NCBI GenBank assembly: GCA_963817485.1
Contig: CAWFOR010000027.1
Span: 1-64,000, forward strand
Direction of reading: 5' to 3'
Source of the DNA: Hyphomicrobium_A sp963817485
GTDB lineage: Bacteria; Pseudomonadota; Alphaproteobacteria; Rhizobiales; Hyphomicrobiaceae
Length of the DNA: 64,000 nucleotides
Below the pieces are notes generated by a model. That model saw nothing but the letters and a program-made list of their open reading frames with translations, was not told the DNA's origin and did not search any database. This document shows, in pieces, positions 30,902-40,232 of the stretch (position 1 is the stretch's first letter; each line of letters begins with the position of its first letter). Both the position numbers and the translations under genes were made by a program.

Positions 30902-32887
30902 TCAACCGCCGACGTCGAATGTCCGTGTCTCCCCGGCCTTCAATTCAAAGGCGCTGCGCAGCTGCTTGTCGCGCGTCTCCGAGGTCACGATGTAGCGGCC
31001 GGGCGCGAGCAGCGCCGTCGGCTGCGGCTCGCTGGAGCGCAGGACGAACTGCTTCTTGTCGTCGCGCACCTCCCAGAACACGTCGCCCCCGCTCGCTGCC
31101 TGCTCGCTGGCAAGGCGCAGCGTGACGCGCCCCGCGTCGAGCTTCAGGGCGATCTTCTGCGCCTGCCCCGCCGTCAGCGTGACCTCGGCAGCGGCGCGCA
31201 CGTTCGTTGCGCCGAGGGCGGCCTCGACGCGGTAGCGCCCCGCGGAGAGCTCGAGATCGGGCTCCTTCGCTTGCGTGCGCACGACCTCGCGTGGCTCGCC
31301 GTCGAGACGGAAGACCGTGTAGGTGAGCGGCAGGGCGTCGAGCGAGGGTGCGCCGTCGATCTTGGCCGAGAGTTTCAAGTGCGCAAGGTTGAACGCGAAC
31401 GTCCTCTTGACCGCATCTCCGGCTCCGAGGGCGAGCTGCTCTTTCAGCTCCGAGCCGCCCATGCGCGCGGTCACGTAATAGGTGCCGGCCGGCAGCGTGA
31501 AGGTGGGGGAGGGGGCCGCCGACCGCGTCACCTCGCGCCTCCCTTGCGGAGAGTCCGGATCGTCCTCGTAGACGATGAAGGTCACGCCCGGAGCGGAGAC
31601 GTCAGCCGGGTCGCTGCCGTTGCCGCGCGCTGCCGTCAGCTCGAGCCGCCCCGTCGCCAGCATGGCGTCGAACGTCGTCCCGGTCGCCGGCGCGATCTTG
31701 ACGGTCTGCTCCTGACGGGCGAGCCCGTCCTCGGCGCTGACCTTGTAGTCGCCGGCCGGCAGCACGATCTCGGGCTGCGTTTCGCGGCCGATCCACAGTG
31801 GAGCCGCACTCTTCTTGCCGTCGCCACCATCGACCGGCGTGACGGTGAATACGGGCGTTGGCAGCGGCTGCGCCGTCTTGGCGGCGCGCGCGAGCATCTT
31901 CAGGACGCCGGCGTTGAGATTGAGCCGAACGGACGTCGGCGCGTCCGCGCTCACATCGACCGACTGGTGCGCGTTGGCCAGCCCGAGGCGCGCTTCGACC
32001 TCGTAGGTGCCGGGCGGCAATTTCTCGACCAGGGCGGCGGCGCGCGTCTCGCGGATCACCTCGCCGTCCGGTCCGGCCTTCGTGATGCGCCAGCGCACCG
32101 GGCTCTCGAGCGTGGCGCTGTCGGGTCCGAGCCCTGCGGTGAGATAGAGGCCGGGCGGCCCTGCGGGAGGAGGCGCGGCTGCAGGCTCTTTCTTGCTCGT
32201 CTGCTCCTGCGCGGTCGCCGGCGCGGCGTTGGGCTCGAGATTGGCGAGCTTCAAGATCTCATCGAGGGCGGAGTTGAGGCCGGCCGTATCCTGTGCGTCG
32301 TAGGCGCGGCCGTGCGTGGCATTGGCGACGCAACTCATCTGCTGCAGCTTCTGCGGGCCGATGCCGAGACCGATGGAGTAGATGGCGAGGTTGGGATTGG
32401 CCTTGGCGATCTCCGCCGCCGCTACGCAAGTATCCGGGCTGCAGTTGTCGACGTCGTCGTGGATCATCACGATGGTCGCCGGCACCGCGGTCGCGATGGC
32501 CTTCGCCGTCTCGCGCAGCCCGAGCGCGACAGGGCCCATGCCGTTGGCGTTGAGCTTGGGCAGCGGGGTGGTGATCTTCTCGAGGTTGTTGGCATCGGGC
32601 GGCACGATCACCTCGACGTCGCCGCAGTAGCCGCGCCGCCGGTGTCCGAATGACGAGAGGCCCATGCGTGCGTCGGGCCGGATGCGCGCGAGCGTCTGCG
32701 CCAGCGTCTCTCGGCCGATCTCGAACTTCGAGCGCCGCTCGTTGCCGAAGGGCCCCCACATGGAGCCCGAGCCGTCGAGCAGGAACATCACGGTCGGCGC
32801 ATCGTCGGCGGCGCGCACCGCGCCAGCCCCGCCGAGCACAAGCAGCGCAAGCAAGCTCAAAGCGATGGTCCTGAGGCGAAGCAGCAT
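30902..32887 (-). CDS. Secreted VWA-domain protein with C-terminal beta-repeats
   Basis: About 661 residues from ATG 32887. A signal peptide (LSLLALLVLGGAGAVRA) is followed by a von Willebrand A domain with an intact metal-ion site (FLLDGSGSMW, and later MIHDDVDNC) spanning about 30-215. A linker rich in Ala/Pro then leads to five repeats carrying the L-x-x-G-x-Y-x-V turn: PPGTYEVEARLG, PAGDYKVSAEDG, PAGTYYVTARMG, SAGRYRVEAALG and APGRYIVTSETR. It is inferred to bind partners at the envelope through the VWA domain. It probably forms a two-gene unit with the repeat protein downstream. Confidence 0.8.
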   Translation of the reverse strand: MLLRLRTIALSLLALLVLGGAGAVRAADDAPTVMFLLDGSGSMWGPFGNERRSKFEIGRETLAQTLARIRPDARMGLSSFGHRRRGYCGDVEVIVPPDANNLEKITTPLPKLNANGMGPVALGLRETAKAIATAVPATIVMIHDDVDNCSPDTCVAAAEIAKANPNLAIYSIGLGIGPQKLQQMSCVANATHGRAYDAQDTAGLNSALDEILKLANLEPNAAPATAQEQTSKKEPAAAPPPAGPPGLYLTAGLGPDSATLESPVRWRITKAGPDGEVIRETRAAALVEKLPPGTYEVEARLGLANAHQSVDVSADAPTSVRLNLNAGVLKMLARAAKTAQPLPTPVFTVTPVDGGDGKKSAAPLWIGRETQPEIVLPAGDYKVSAEDGLARQEQTVKIAPATGTTFDAMLATGRLELTAARGNGSDPADVSAPGVTFIVYEDDPDSPQGRREVTRSAAPSPTFTLPAGTYYVTARMGGSELKEQLALGAGDAVKRTFAFNLAHLKLSAKIDGAPSLDALPLTYTVFRLDGEPREVVRTQAKEPDLELSAGRYRVEAALGATNVRAAAEVTLTAGQAQKIALKLDAGRVTLRLASEQAASGGDVFWEVRDDKKQFVLRSSEPQPTALLAPGRYIVTSETRDKQLRSAFELKAGETRTFDVGG

Positions 32888-33060
32888 TCGGTTCAGACCT
32901 CGGAATTGGCCCTCGGATTTTGGCCCCGTAAGATTCGGCCCGGAAGATAGCTCATCCGGCCGCCCGCGCCACCCCAGCACGGGAAGCTTGCGGAAAGACG
33001 GCGCAAGCCTGCGACGAATTTGGATTGGCGGTCGGGCCTCGCTGCCGCTACGAGAATTAC

Positions 33061-33648
33061 ATGAAAAATCCCGTCGACAATCCCGTCATTGCCCTGCTCT
33101 CCTCCCGCCGCTCGGTGAAGCCTGACCGCCTGCTGGCGCCCGGCCCGCAGCCGCCGGAGCTCGAAACCATGCTGCGGATCGCCTCGCGTGTCCCCGATCA
33201 CAAGAAGCTCGCACCCTGGCGCTTCATCGTCCTGGAGGGCGACGCGCGCGCCAAGCTGGGCGACGTCATCGCGGATGCCTGCATCGCCGAGGAGCCGGAG
33301 CGGCCATCGGACGTGCGCCTAGCCATGGAGCGGGGGCGGCTGACGCGCGCCCCGCTCGTCGTCGCCGTCATCTCGCGCGTGACGCCCCATCGCAGTGCGC
33401 CGGAGTGGGAGCAGATCCTGTCGGCGGGAGCCGCCTGCCTCAACCTGTGCCTAGCCGCCAACGCGCTGGGCTACGGCACCTCGTGGCTGACCGAGTGGAT
33501 CGCCTACAGCCCGCGGGTGCGGGAGGCTCTGCAGCTTGCCGACAACGAGCGCATTGCGGGGTTCGTCTATATCGGCACGCCGGCCGAAGCCCCGCAGGAG
33601 CGAGACCGTCCCGCGCTTGCCGACATCGTCTCGCGCTGGGGACACTAG
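33061..33648 (+). CDS. YdjA-like nitroreductase family protein
   Basis: This 195-residue protein has the FMN-binding nitroreductase features LLSSRRSVKPDRL at the N-terminus, ASRVPDHKKLAPWRF (about 42-56) and GYGTSWLTEW (about 138-147). The short form matches YdjA/TdsD-like homodimeric enzymes that use NAD(P)H to reduce nitro or quinone compounds. ATG 33061 is preferred to an upstream GTG at 33025, which adds an unconserved leader. The natural substrate is unknown. Confidence 0.85.
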   Translation: MKNPVDNPVIALLSSRRSVKPDRLLAPGPQPPELETMLRIASRVPDHKKLAPWRFIVLEGDARAKLGDVIADACIAEEPERPSDVRLAMERGRLTRAPLVVAVISRVTPHRSAPEWEQILSAGAACLNLCLAANALGYGTSWLTEWIAYSPRVREALQLADNERIAGFVYIGTPAEAPQERDRPALADIVSRWGH

Positions 33649-33771
33649 CAACTCGACCGCTGCTCCGCTTCGGGACGCCGGTTAACCGCGCGTTCACCCT
33701 TTGCCGCTAGCTTGGCGTGGGGCTCTTTGTTCGTGGGCTCAAGCGTTCGTCCGTTTCGGTTCCGTTGCGGA

Positions 33772-34544
33772 GTGAAGCTCTTGAGTTCCCTCTTCGAAGT
33801 CCCCGCTCAGCTTGCGCTCGTGCTGACGCTTGCGGCCTCCGGGCCGGGCGAGGGCACGCGTGCCGCGCCGCCGCCGGTCGAGACGGCTGCCGTCGCGCCG
33901 ACGCAAGTTCTCCTCGACTTCAGGCAACTCGAAGGCCCCTATCGCTTCAGCGAGAGCAACTGGCTGCGCGCGTTGCGCGAGGACCTGCCCGCCGAGGCCG
34001 CGCTCCCCGCCTACTCGGGGCGAATCTTCAAGACGAGCAGCGGGCGGTATTACGTGCCGGCCGCGGCGGAGCGCCGTCCGATCCTCGCGGCACGTGCAAA
34101 TGCGGATCTCGCGGCTCGCGCTGCGCAAGCGTTCGCCGCCCACAATGCCTCACGCCTGCGGATTGCCCTGCGTCGGCCAGCGACGGCGGGCGACCTCTAT
34201 ATCGCTCACGTGTTCGGACCCGAGGCAGCGATCGCCTTCATCCGGCAGGCCGAGGCCACGCCGAACGATCCCGCGGCCCGGCAGGCCCCGGACCTCGTCC
34301 CGTCCGAGCCCGAGTCGGAATCGGGCACCCCGCCGCTGACACTGGCGCAGCTCTACAACCGCTTGACGGACCCCCTGCGCAAGTTCTCTCGCGGCGCGGC
34401 CGCGCAGGCCGCTCTGCGTGCTCGCGAGCAGGCTGCCGCACTGGACTTGAAGCCGACGATTGCGGAGGCGACGTCGCCCGCGCCCGACGGCCGCTCGCGT
34501 GGCACGCCGAAATCAGCCCCGACAACGCGATCCTGCCTCAGTAG
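33772..34544 (+). CDS. Secreted protein resembling lytic transglycosylase C-terminal region, frame-interrupted
   Basis: About 257 residues from GTG 33772 (TTG 33712 also possible). A signal-like stretch (QLALVLTLAASG) precedes a domain with GRIFKTSSGRYYVPAAAE and GDLYIAHVFGPEAAIAFI, the latter typical of accessory regions in Hyphomicrobiales transglycosylase-like proteins. There is no SLT catalytic glutamate motif. Near 34490 the frame changes by -1 (one base missing), after which PLAWHAEISPDNAILPQ runs to a stop at 34544; without the change the frame runs into the antisense of the NAD kinase gene. The two genes overlap tail to tail by about 7 bases. Confidence 0.55.
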
Positions 34545-35320
34545 CGGAATTGCTCGGCGAGCACGCGCTCGTCGAGGCTGTGGTCGGCGTCAAACATCAT
34601 GTAGAGCTCGACGTTGCGCGCCTTCTCGACGTCCACCCGCAATACGCCGCGCGTCTCGTGGTGATCGGCGACCGCGCTCACGGGCCGCTTCTCCGGCTCG
34701 AGCACGTGGATGGAGATGCGCACCTTGTTGGGAAGCAGCGCTCCGCGCCAGCGCCGCGGCCGGAACGGGCTGATCGGGGTGAGCGCCAGCAGCGGCGCAT
34801 TGATCGGTAGGATCGGCCCGTGCGCGGAGAGATTGTAGGCCGTCGACCCGGCGGGCGTGCAGACGAGCACGCCGTCGCAGATCAGCTCCTCCAAACGCAC
34901 GGTATCGTCGACGAGGATCTTGAGCTTGGCCGCCTGATAGCGCTCGCGGAAAAGCGACACCTCGTTGATGGCGAGCGCCTTGTGCGCCTTGCCGTCGCGG
35001 TCATAGGCAATCATCGACAGCGGATGGATGCGGCTGACGTCGGCGGCTGCGAGGCGTGCGCGCAGATTGTCCTCGCTGTAGTCGTTCATCAGGAAGCCGA
35101 CGGAGCCGCGGTTCATGCCATAGATCGGGATGCCGTCGTTCATGAAGCGATGCAGCGTCTGCAGCATGTGCCCGTCGCCGCCGAGCGTCACGATGGCGTC
35201 CGCCTCCGCCGGGTCGGCGTCGCCATAGCGCGCAATGAGCCGCTCCTTGGCCTCGACTGCCTCGGGCATGTCGCTCGCCACGAAGGCAATTTTCTCGAAT
35301 TTTCTTTTTGGCTTTGGCAT
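34538..35320 (-). CDS. nadK: NAD kinase
   Basis: This 260-residue protein makes NADP from NAD and ATP. The GGDG motif is in VTLGGDGHMLQTLH (about 46-59), the NE motif in LAINEVSLFRE, and the conserved GSTAYNLSAHGPI stretch follows. The length is at the short end of the family but usual for alphaproteobacteria. It is divergent from cutA (35359). Confidence 0.93.
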   Translation of the reverse strand: MPKPKRKFEKIAFVASDMPEAVEAKERLIARYGDADPAEADAIVTLGGDGHMLQTLHRFMNDGIPIYGMNRGSVGFLMNDYSEDNLRARLAAADVSRIHPLSMIAYDRDGKAHKALAINEVSLFRERYQAAKLKILVDDTVRLEELICDGVLVCTPAGSTAYNLSAHGPILPINAPLLALTPISPFRPRRWRGALLPNKVRISIHVLEPEKRPVSAVADHHETRGVLRVDVEKARNVELYMMFDADHSLDERVLAEQFRY

Positions 35321-35358
35321 GGTGGCAGCGTACGCGCGAAGCGTGGAGGCTCGCTTAA

Positions 35359-35691
35359 GTGCAGGAAAACGACAAGCCCGTTCTCATCTACGCGACCTTC
35401 CCGACGCCGGAGGCCGCAGCGGCGGTCGGCAACGAGCTGGTCGAGGCGCGGCTTGCCGCGTGCGTGAACATCATCCCCGGCATGACGTCGATCTATCGCT
35501 GGGAAGGCAAGATCGCCCGCGACAGCGAGGCGGTCATGGTCATCAAGACGCGCCGTAGCCTAGCAGAAGCCGCCATAGCCGCGGCGCGCCAGCGCCATCC
35601 CTATACCAACCCGGCGTTCCTCGTCATTCCGGTGGAAGGGGGCTCGCCCGATTATCTGGGTTGGCTCATGCAGGAGACGGTGACGGAGTGA
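35359..35691 (+). CDS. cutA: Divalent-cation tolerance protein CutA
   Basis: This 110-residue protein starts at GTG 35359. It contains the CutA signature VEARLAACVNIIPGMTSIYRWEG in the middle, followed by EAVMVIKTR and a C-terminal YLGWLMQETV. CutA is a stable trimer with a ferredoxin-like fold linked to metal tolerance; its molecular role is not settled. It stands alone between divergent nadK and a convergent peptidoglycan-binding-like gene. Confidence 0.92.
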   Translation: MQENDKPVLIYATFPTPEAAAAVGNELVEARLAACVNIIPGMTSIYRWEGKIARDSEAVMVIKTRRSLAEAAIAAARQRHPYTNPAFLVIPVEGGSPDYLGWLMQETVTE

Positions 35692-35706
35692 GGCCCAGCA
35701 CGCGGC

Positions 35707-36768
35707 TCAGTAGGCGCCGCCGAGGCTCAGCAGTAGATTGTAGCGAGGGGTGCCGGGGCCCTCGCGCCGTGAGTAGCCGCGATTGCCGCTCGAACGGTGC
35801 TCGGCTCGCGGCGTTGGTGCCGTAACAGGCTTGGCCGCAGCCGCATTCGGATCGAGCGCGGCGGTCGCCATGCCTGTCGGCGCAATCACCACGCCCGTCG
35901 TGGCAGCCGGCGCGCTCTGCGCGTCAACCGTGGTCGGGATCGGCCCGCCGATCGCCATGCGACCCGGGAGCGGCTCGCTCGAGACGACTGTGGTAGCCAC
36001 CGGCTTGAACAGCGGCTGTCCGCCCGCAACGCCAGGGGCCGACGTCGCCCTCCACGGCAGCACTTCCTTCTGCTGCGTCGAAGCGACCTGCTGCGTACTG
36101 GGTTGCTTTGCTTGCGCCGTGATCGGCAATCCGACGCAACGGCCCGAGGCCGACAACGACTGGCCGGCGGGGCACGTGCCGCACGCCTTCTCGCTGTGCG
36201 ATTGGATAAGCGTGAGCTGCACGTAGTCGGGCTCGTCGAGCGGCAGCGTCGCGTTGACGCGATCGGTGAACTCTTTCAGCGCGTCCTTGGTGCCGATGCC
36301 CCACGAGCCATCCGTGCGGCCCCAGTAGCAGCCGACGCGGCGCAACTGCTGTTGGATATCGAGGACGAGCTTGTAGCGCGCTTCGGGATCGTTCGGCGCA
36401 AGCTTCGTCGGTTGCGGCGCGGCGGGTGCAACCGGTGTCGCCACAGCGACGACCGTCTGCCAGCCAGACTGCCCTTGCGACACGACGGGATCGGGTGTCG
36501 GTACGGGCGCCGGAGCGACCTTGGGCTCGACCTTGGCGAAGTTGCGCGTGCCGCGGCGTGGCGGCGTCGTCAAAGCGATCGCGGGCGAAAATGATGCGAG
36601 GCGCGAGACGGGAGTGAATTTCGTGAGTGGCAGCTCGGCGGCGCGTGTGGCTGCGACGCGCTGCACGTGATCGAGCGAAGTCCCGCTGTCGACGGGCGCG
36701 GGCAGATACACGAACAGCCCGACGCCGATCCCTGCAAGCAGTACGAAACCGCCGAGGCTACGCATCAA
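35707..36768 (-). CDS. Membrane-anchored protein with peptidoglycan-binding-like domain
   Basis: This 353-residue protein has an N-terminal membrane helix (LGGFVLLAGIGVGLFVYL), then a long Pro/Ala/Val linker. A domain at about 130-200 reads YKLVLDIQQQLRRVGCYWGR and DGSWGIGTKDALKEFTDRV, the helix-turn pattern of PG_binding_1 modules. A small cysteine knot follows (CGTCPAGQSLSASGRC). The rest is low-complexity. It is probably periplasmic and cell-wall associated. Similar proteins in related genomes are uncharacterised. Confidence 0.7.
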   Translation of the reverse strand: MMRSLGGFVLLAGIGVGLFVYLPAPVDSGTSLDHVQRVAATRAAELPLTKFTPVSRLASFSPAIALTTPPRRGTRNFAKVEPKVAPAPVPTPDPVVSQGQSGWQTVVAVATPVAPAAPQPTKLAPNDPEARYKLVLDIQQQLRRVGCYWGRTDGSWGIGTKDALKEFTDRVNATLPLDEPDYVQLTLIQSHSEKACGTCPAGQSLSASGRCVGLPITAQAKQPSTQQVASTQQKEVLPWRATSAPGVAGGQPLFKPVATTVVSSEPLPGRMAIGGPIPTTVDAQSAPAATTGVVIAPTGMATAALDPNAAAAKPVTAPTPRAEHRSSGNRGYSRREGPGTPRYNLLLSLGGAY

Positions 36769-37549
36769 ACTTCACTCCTCAGGCCCCCAGGCGCCGATAC
36801 GGCAGGGATGCCCGCATCGTTAAGCAACATCCCTGAAGGTCGTAGTGCGATGCTATTGGGAAGCGATGACAATGACCTTAAGGCATCCGGCAAAAACGAT
36901 AATTTCGAGCTTTGGACCTGTTAAGAAACAATAAATCCAGGTTCCGTCACGTGCAACAGCAAAACAGTTTCTCCACCAGGGCGGGAGGGGTCGTCGGCGC
37001 AACTGTCCGGTCCCCTTAGAACTCTCTTGGAGGAGTCCCCCTGGGGATATGCTGTGGAGACTTCGGGGAGTGCGCTGCGAGCCGGCAGCCGGTGCCACAA
37101 AATTGCCCGCCGCAGGCTGTCCGCGAGCCACCTCGGCTAGCTGGCTGAATCCGTTAACAAAAGGTTAGCGCCGTCCCCCAGAATCGCCGTAGTAAAGGCA
37201 ACTGAGGGGGCTGTATTGCGTTCGTATCCTTGTCGCCTTCGCACGCGAAGAGTGCTTTTTGCACAGCGGGGATCGAGCGGCGATAACCGCCCGTGTCTAA
37301 GCATCTTCCGGCGAAGGCTCCAGCTCTCGGCGCACCTCTAAAGGCGCGCGGTTTTCGGCCTGCCGGATGCCATTGGGGATGGCGCCGGAGCTCACAGTCC
37401 GAAGCGGCCGCATCGCCGATTTCGGGGCGTGCCCGAGTTTTCGTGTGAGCTGGAGGGACTCTGTCTGCCACCGCCTTCTCGCAGGCAGCGACGGGAAAAG
37501 CGCCGGCCGTTCAGCGTGTGCTCCGGCGACCAAAAGAGAGAGGGCAAAC
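36769..37549. other. 781-base intergenic region, nothing recognised
   Basis: The region lies between the start of the peptidoglycan-binding-like gene and the membrane protein at 37550. It contains small open frames on both strands without protein-like composition, and a stretch richer in A/T around 36840-36950. I found no tRNA fold, no long repeat and no convincing ncRNA. Promoters for both flanking genes must be in it. Confidence 0.5.
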
Positions 37550-38764
37550 ATGAGGCATGCTCTAGGCGTGTTAGGGGTTCTTGCGGCCGGCGTTCTACTC
37601 GCCGTTTCGGCCGCGATGAACTGGCGATTTGGCTTCAGTCTCGGACGCACCGAGCTCGACGGCCAAATCTACGGTGCGGCCAGCGCGGCCGCGGACTGCA
37701 TGAAGGCACTCGTGCCGTTCTTCTTCTTCGCCGCAATTCGCAACCGGATGTGGTCGCAGGCAGCCGCCTCGGCGCTCGTCTGGGTCGTGGTCACAGCCTA
37801 TTCGCTGACCTCGGCACTCGGTCACGCGGCGTTGAACCGGTTCGACACGGCGGGCCATCGCGCCGCAACCGTTGCGGCCTACAAGGACCATCGCGCGGAT
37901 CTCGCGCGAGCAGAGGAGCAACTGACCTGGATCCCGCAGCATCGTCCTGCTCAGACGGTGCAGGCCGAGATCGATTCGCTGAAAAGCGATCGGGCCTGGG
38001 TCTGGACCAAGGAATGCACGGAGGTGACCGGCAGCAAGGGCCGGACGTACTGTCAGAACTACCACGCTCTGGCGGCGGAGCTTGCTTCCGCCGAGCAGTC
38101 GATCGCGCTCGAAGCGCGCGTCGCTGACATCCAGGCGAAGATCGGCGAGCAGAACGGCGCGACGGTGATGTCGGAAGCGGACCCGCAGGCTGCGGTTCTC
38201 GCCAAGCTCGCCGCACTCATCGCGCCGAACGTAAAAGTCGAGGACGTGCAGACCGCGCTTACGGTCTTCATCGCACTGTTGCTCGAAGTCGGCTCGGCGT
38301 TCGGTATGTATATCGCTTTCAGTCAGTGGCGCCTCTATGAACGCCACACGCCGGCCGCACCACGCATGGTGCCGGTCAGCACCGCTGCGGCAGCGGTGGC
38401 GGCCCCTCAAAAGGCCGTTGCGATAGCAAAGCCGCGTTCCGGCGCGAACGACAACAGGTCGGCGCCGGCCCAGAGACTGATTGCTCCCGAAACGGACGTG
38501 GAGCGCTTCTACAAGGAGAGAATCGAGACACAAGATGGTTCGAGCTTGACTGCAACTTCGTTGTACGAGGACTACTGTGCGTGGTGTGAAGAACAGCAGA
38601 AGGAGCCGCTGGCGCTTCCGACATTCGGAAGAGAGTTCGGCGAGCTCGGAGTTCAGAAAGCACGCATAGCAGGCAGGGTGCGGTACATCGGCATTGCGCT
38701 GAAGTCCGCCGGCGAGCTCGAGGAGGATAAGAAGCTGACGGCCTTAGGAGCCCAGGCCGCCTAG
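37550..38764 (+). CDS. Membrane protein with coiled coil and soluble C-terminal domain, unknown
   Basis: This 404-residue protein has AGAGAGGG before ATG 37550. Predicted membrane helices are near residues 4-25, 45-60, 67-90 and 230-255. Residues 105-215 are soluble and largely helical with Lys/Glu/Ala pattern and two cysteines (KECTEVTGSKGRTYCQN). The C-terminal about 80 residues (VERFYKERIETQDGSSLTAT, then YEDYCAWCEEQ) look like a winged-helix domain of the kind seen at the end of phage and plasmid primases. No phage genes lie nearby. Two good terminators follow. I do not recognise a function. Confidence 0.65.
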   Translation: MRHALGVLGVLAAGVLLAVSAAMNWRFGFSLGRTELDGQIYGAASAAADCMKALVPFFFFAAIRNRMWSQAAASALVWVVVTAYSLTSALGHAALNRFDTAGHRAATVAAYKDHRADLARAEEQLTWIPQHRPAQTVQAEIDSLKSDRAWVWTKECTEVTGSKGRTYCQNYHALAAELASAEQSIALEARVADIQAKIGEQNGATVMSEADPQAAVLAKLAALIAPNVKVEDVQTALTVFIALLLEVGSAFGMYIAFSQWRLYERHTPAAPRMVPVSTAAAAVAAPQKAVAIAKPRSGANDNRSAPAQRLIAPETDVERFYKERIETQDGSSLTATSLYEDYCAWCEEQQKEPLALPTFGREFGELGVQKARIAGRVRYIGIALKSAGELEEDKKLTALGAQAA

Positions 38765-38778
38765 CAATAGGTCTCGAC

Positions 38779-38806
38779 GAAAGGCCGCGAAAGCGGCCTT
38801 TCTCAT
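38779..38806 (+). terminator. Rho-independent terminator 1
   Basis: GAAAGGCCGC (38779-38788) and GCGGCCTTTC (38793-38802) form a perfect 10-base stem with a GAAA loop, followed by TCATTTTC. It lies 15 bases after the stop of the 37550 gene. Confidence 0.8.
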
Positions 38807-38827
38807 TTTCAGAAGCTCATAACGAAG

Positions 38828-38857
38828 AGGGCCGCTCTCAAGCGGCCCTTTTTGTTT
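38828..38857 (+). terminator. Rho-independent terminator 2, tandem with the first
   Basis: AGGGCCGCT (38828-38836) and AGCGGCCCT (38841-38849) form a perfect stem with a 4-base loop, followed by TTTTGTTT. It reinforces termination before the convergent ABC transporter gene ending at 38908. Confidence 0.85.
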
Positions 38858-38907
38858 GTGCGGGTCAGCGGATATCTCGGCGCCGGATGCTCTCCGGATC
38901 GCCATCC

Positions 38908-40221
38908 TCATTGGGGATTTTCGAGACTGAAGATTTGTGCCGTTTCATCGTAGGCGAACAACTCGCCGTAGCGGCCCCAGTTGGTGACCGTGCGCAACGT
39001 CGTCTCCGCCGCATCATCGCTCATGTAGTCTTCGAGCTCCTGCATGAACCGCTGCGCCGGGGCCTGGTGATTGGCGCGCTCGTCGAGAACGCGGCGAACG
39101 CGCGCGGCGAGCGGCACATAGGCGAGCAAGTGATCGCCAAACATCTTCTTGCGCGCGTCGACTGCCGCTTCGGCGAACTTTCGCCCGGCGGGGGTGAGGC
39201 GGATTTCGCCCGAGTCGACCTCGGCAAAACGCAAAAGCTGCAGGGTCTCGGCAATGGGAAAGAGCTCATCGATCTCCAGCTGAAGCGTGCCGGCCAATTC
39301 GGGCAGCTCGGCCTTCCCAAGATAGGGAGGGCTAGCGAGCGCCTCCAGAAGGCCGGCAAAGGAGTTGGTCGAGACGCGCGGCAAGATCATGCCGAAGCCG
39401 AGCCCCGGGAAGTTGCCGTCGCGGCTCTTCTCCTTAGAGTCCGACCGTTGGGTCATGAGGGCGTAGATGTTGTCGACGAGTTGGCGGAACTCTGGATCGA
39501 GCCGGCTGCGGGGATGCTTCAGGGTAACTTTGAGCTCGGCGGCGATCCGTCCCGGCGCCGAGGCCAGGACGAGGATGCGATCGCACATCAGCACCGCTTC
39601 CTCGATATTGTGGGTGACCATGAGGATGGATTTGATCGGCATCCGTCCTTCCACCCACAGATCGAGAAGATCGGTGCGCAGCGTTTCGGCGGTCAGCACG
39701 TCAAGGGCAGAGAACGGCTCGTCCATCAGGAGAAGCTTGGGATTGACGACGAGCGCACGCGCAAAGCCGACGCGCTGGCGCATGCCGCCCGACAGCTCCT
39801 TTGGATAGGCGGACTCGAAGCCGTCGAGACCGATCAGATCGATTGCAGCGAGGGCGCGGCGGTGTGCCTGTGGCTCGGGTACGGACATGGCGCGCAAGCC
39901 AAACTTCACGTTTTCAAGCACGGTCAGCCAGGGGAACAGCGCGAAGCTCTGGAACACCATGGCGATGCCTTCAGACGGGCCCGTAACGTCATGCCCCTGA
40001 AAAAGCACCTCTCCCGCGGTCGGCCGAATGAGGCCTGATACGATGCGCAAAAGCGAGGATTTGCCGCAGCCAGAGCGCCCGAGCAGCCCCACGATCTCCC
40101 CTTCTTTGAGGGTGAGGCTCACGTCATCGAGAATGGGCGCTCCGCTCTCGCCCGAGCCCTTGCGATAGCACTGGTTCAAGTGACGGACGTCGAGCAACGG
40201 AGTGGCTGTAGCGGTCAGCAT
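38908..40221 (-). CDS. ABC transporter ATP-binding protein with C-terminal AAA-associated domain (NitT/TauT type)
   Basis: This 437-residue protein starts at ATG 40221 (12 bases after the permease stop); an upstream frame to 40524 lies inside the permease and is rejected. Its ATPase half has Walker A GRSGCGKSS, Q-loop MVFQSFALFPW, signature LSGGMRQR, Walker B LLLMDEPFSALD and MVTHNIEEA. Residues from about 285 form the extra domain found on a subset of nitrate/sulfonate/taurine-type ATPases (ELPELAGTLQLEIDEL, EIRLTPAGRKFAEA). It works with the double permease encoded upstream. No binding protein is adjacent. Confidence 0.88.
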   Translation of the reverse strand: MLTATATPLLDVRHLNQCYRKGSGESGAPILDDVSLTLKEGEIVGLLGRSGCGKSSLLRIVSGLIRPTAGEVLFQGHDVTGPSEGIAMVFQSFALFPWLTVLENVKFGLRAMSVPEPQAHRRALAAIDLIGLDGFESAYPKELSGGMRQRVGFARALVVNPKLLLMDEPFSALDVLTAETLRTDLLDLWVEGRMPIKSILMVTHNIEEAVLMCDRILVLASAPGRIAAELKVTLKHPRSRLDPEFRQLVDNIYALMTQRSDSKEKSRDGNFPGLGFGMILPRVSTNSFAGLLEALASPPYLGKAELPELAGTLQLEIDELFPIAETLQLLRFAEVDSGEIRLTPAGRKFAEAAVDARKKMFGDHLLAYVPLAARVRRVLDERANHQAPAQRFMQELEDYMSDDAAETTLRTVTNWGRYGELFAYDETAQIFSLENPQ

Positions 40222-40232
40222 GGAGCGCTCCT

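Noticed and set aside
36853..37131. Minus-strand 92-codon open frame in the 36.8-37.5 kb gap
   Set aside because: No ribosome binding site, mixed composition, a hydrophobic end only by chance; nothing recognisable.
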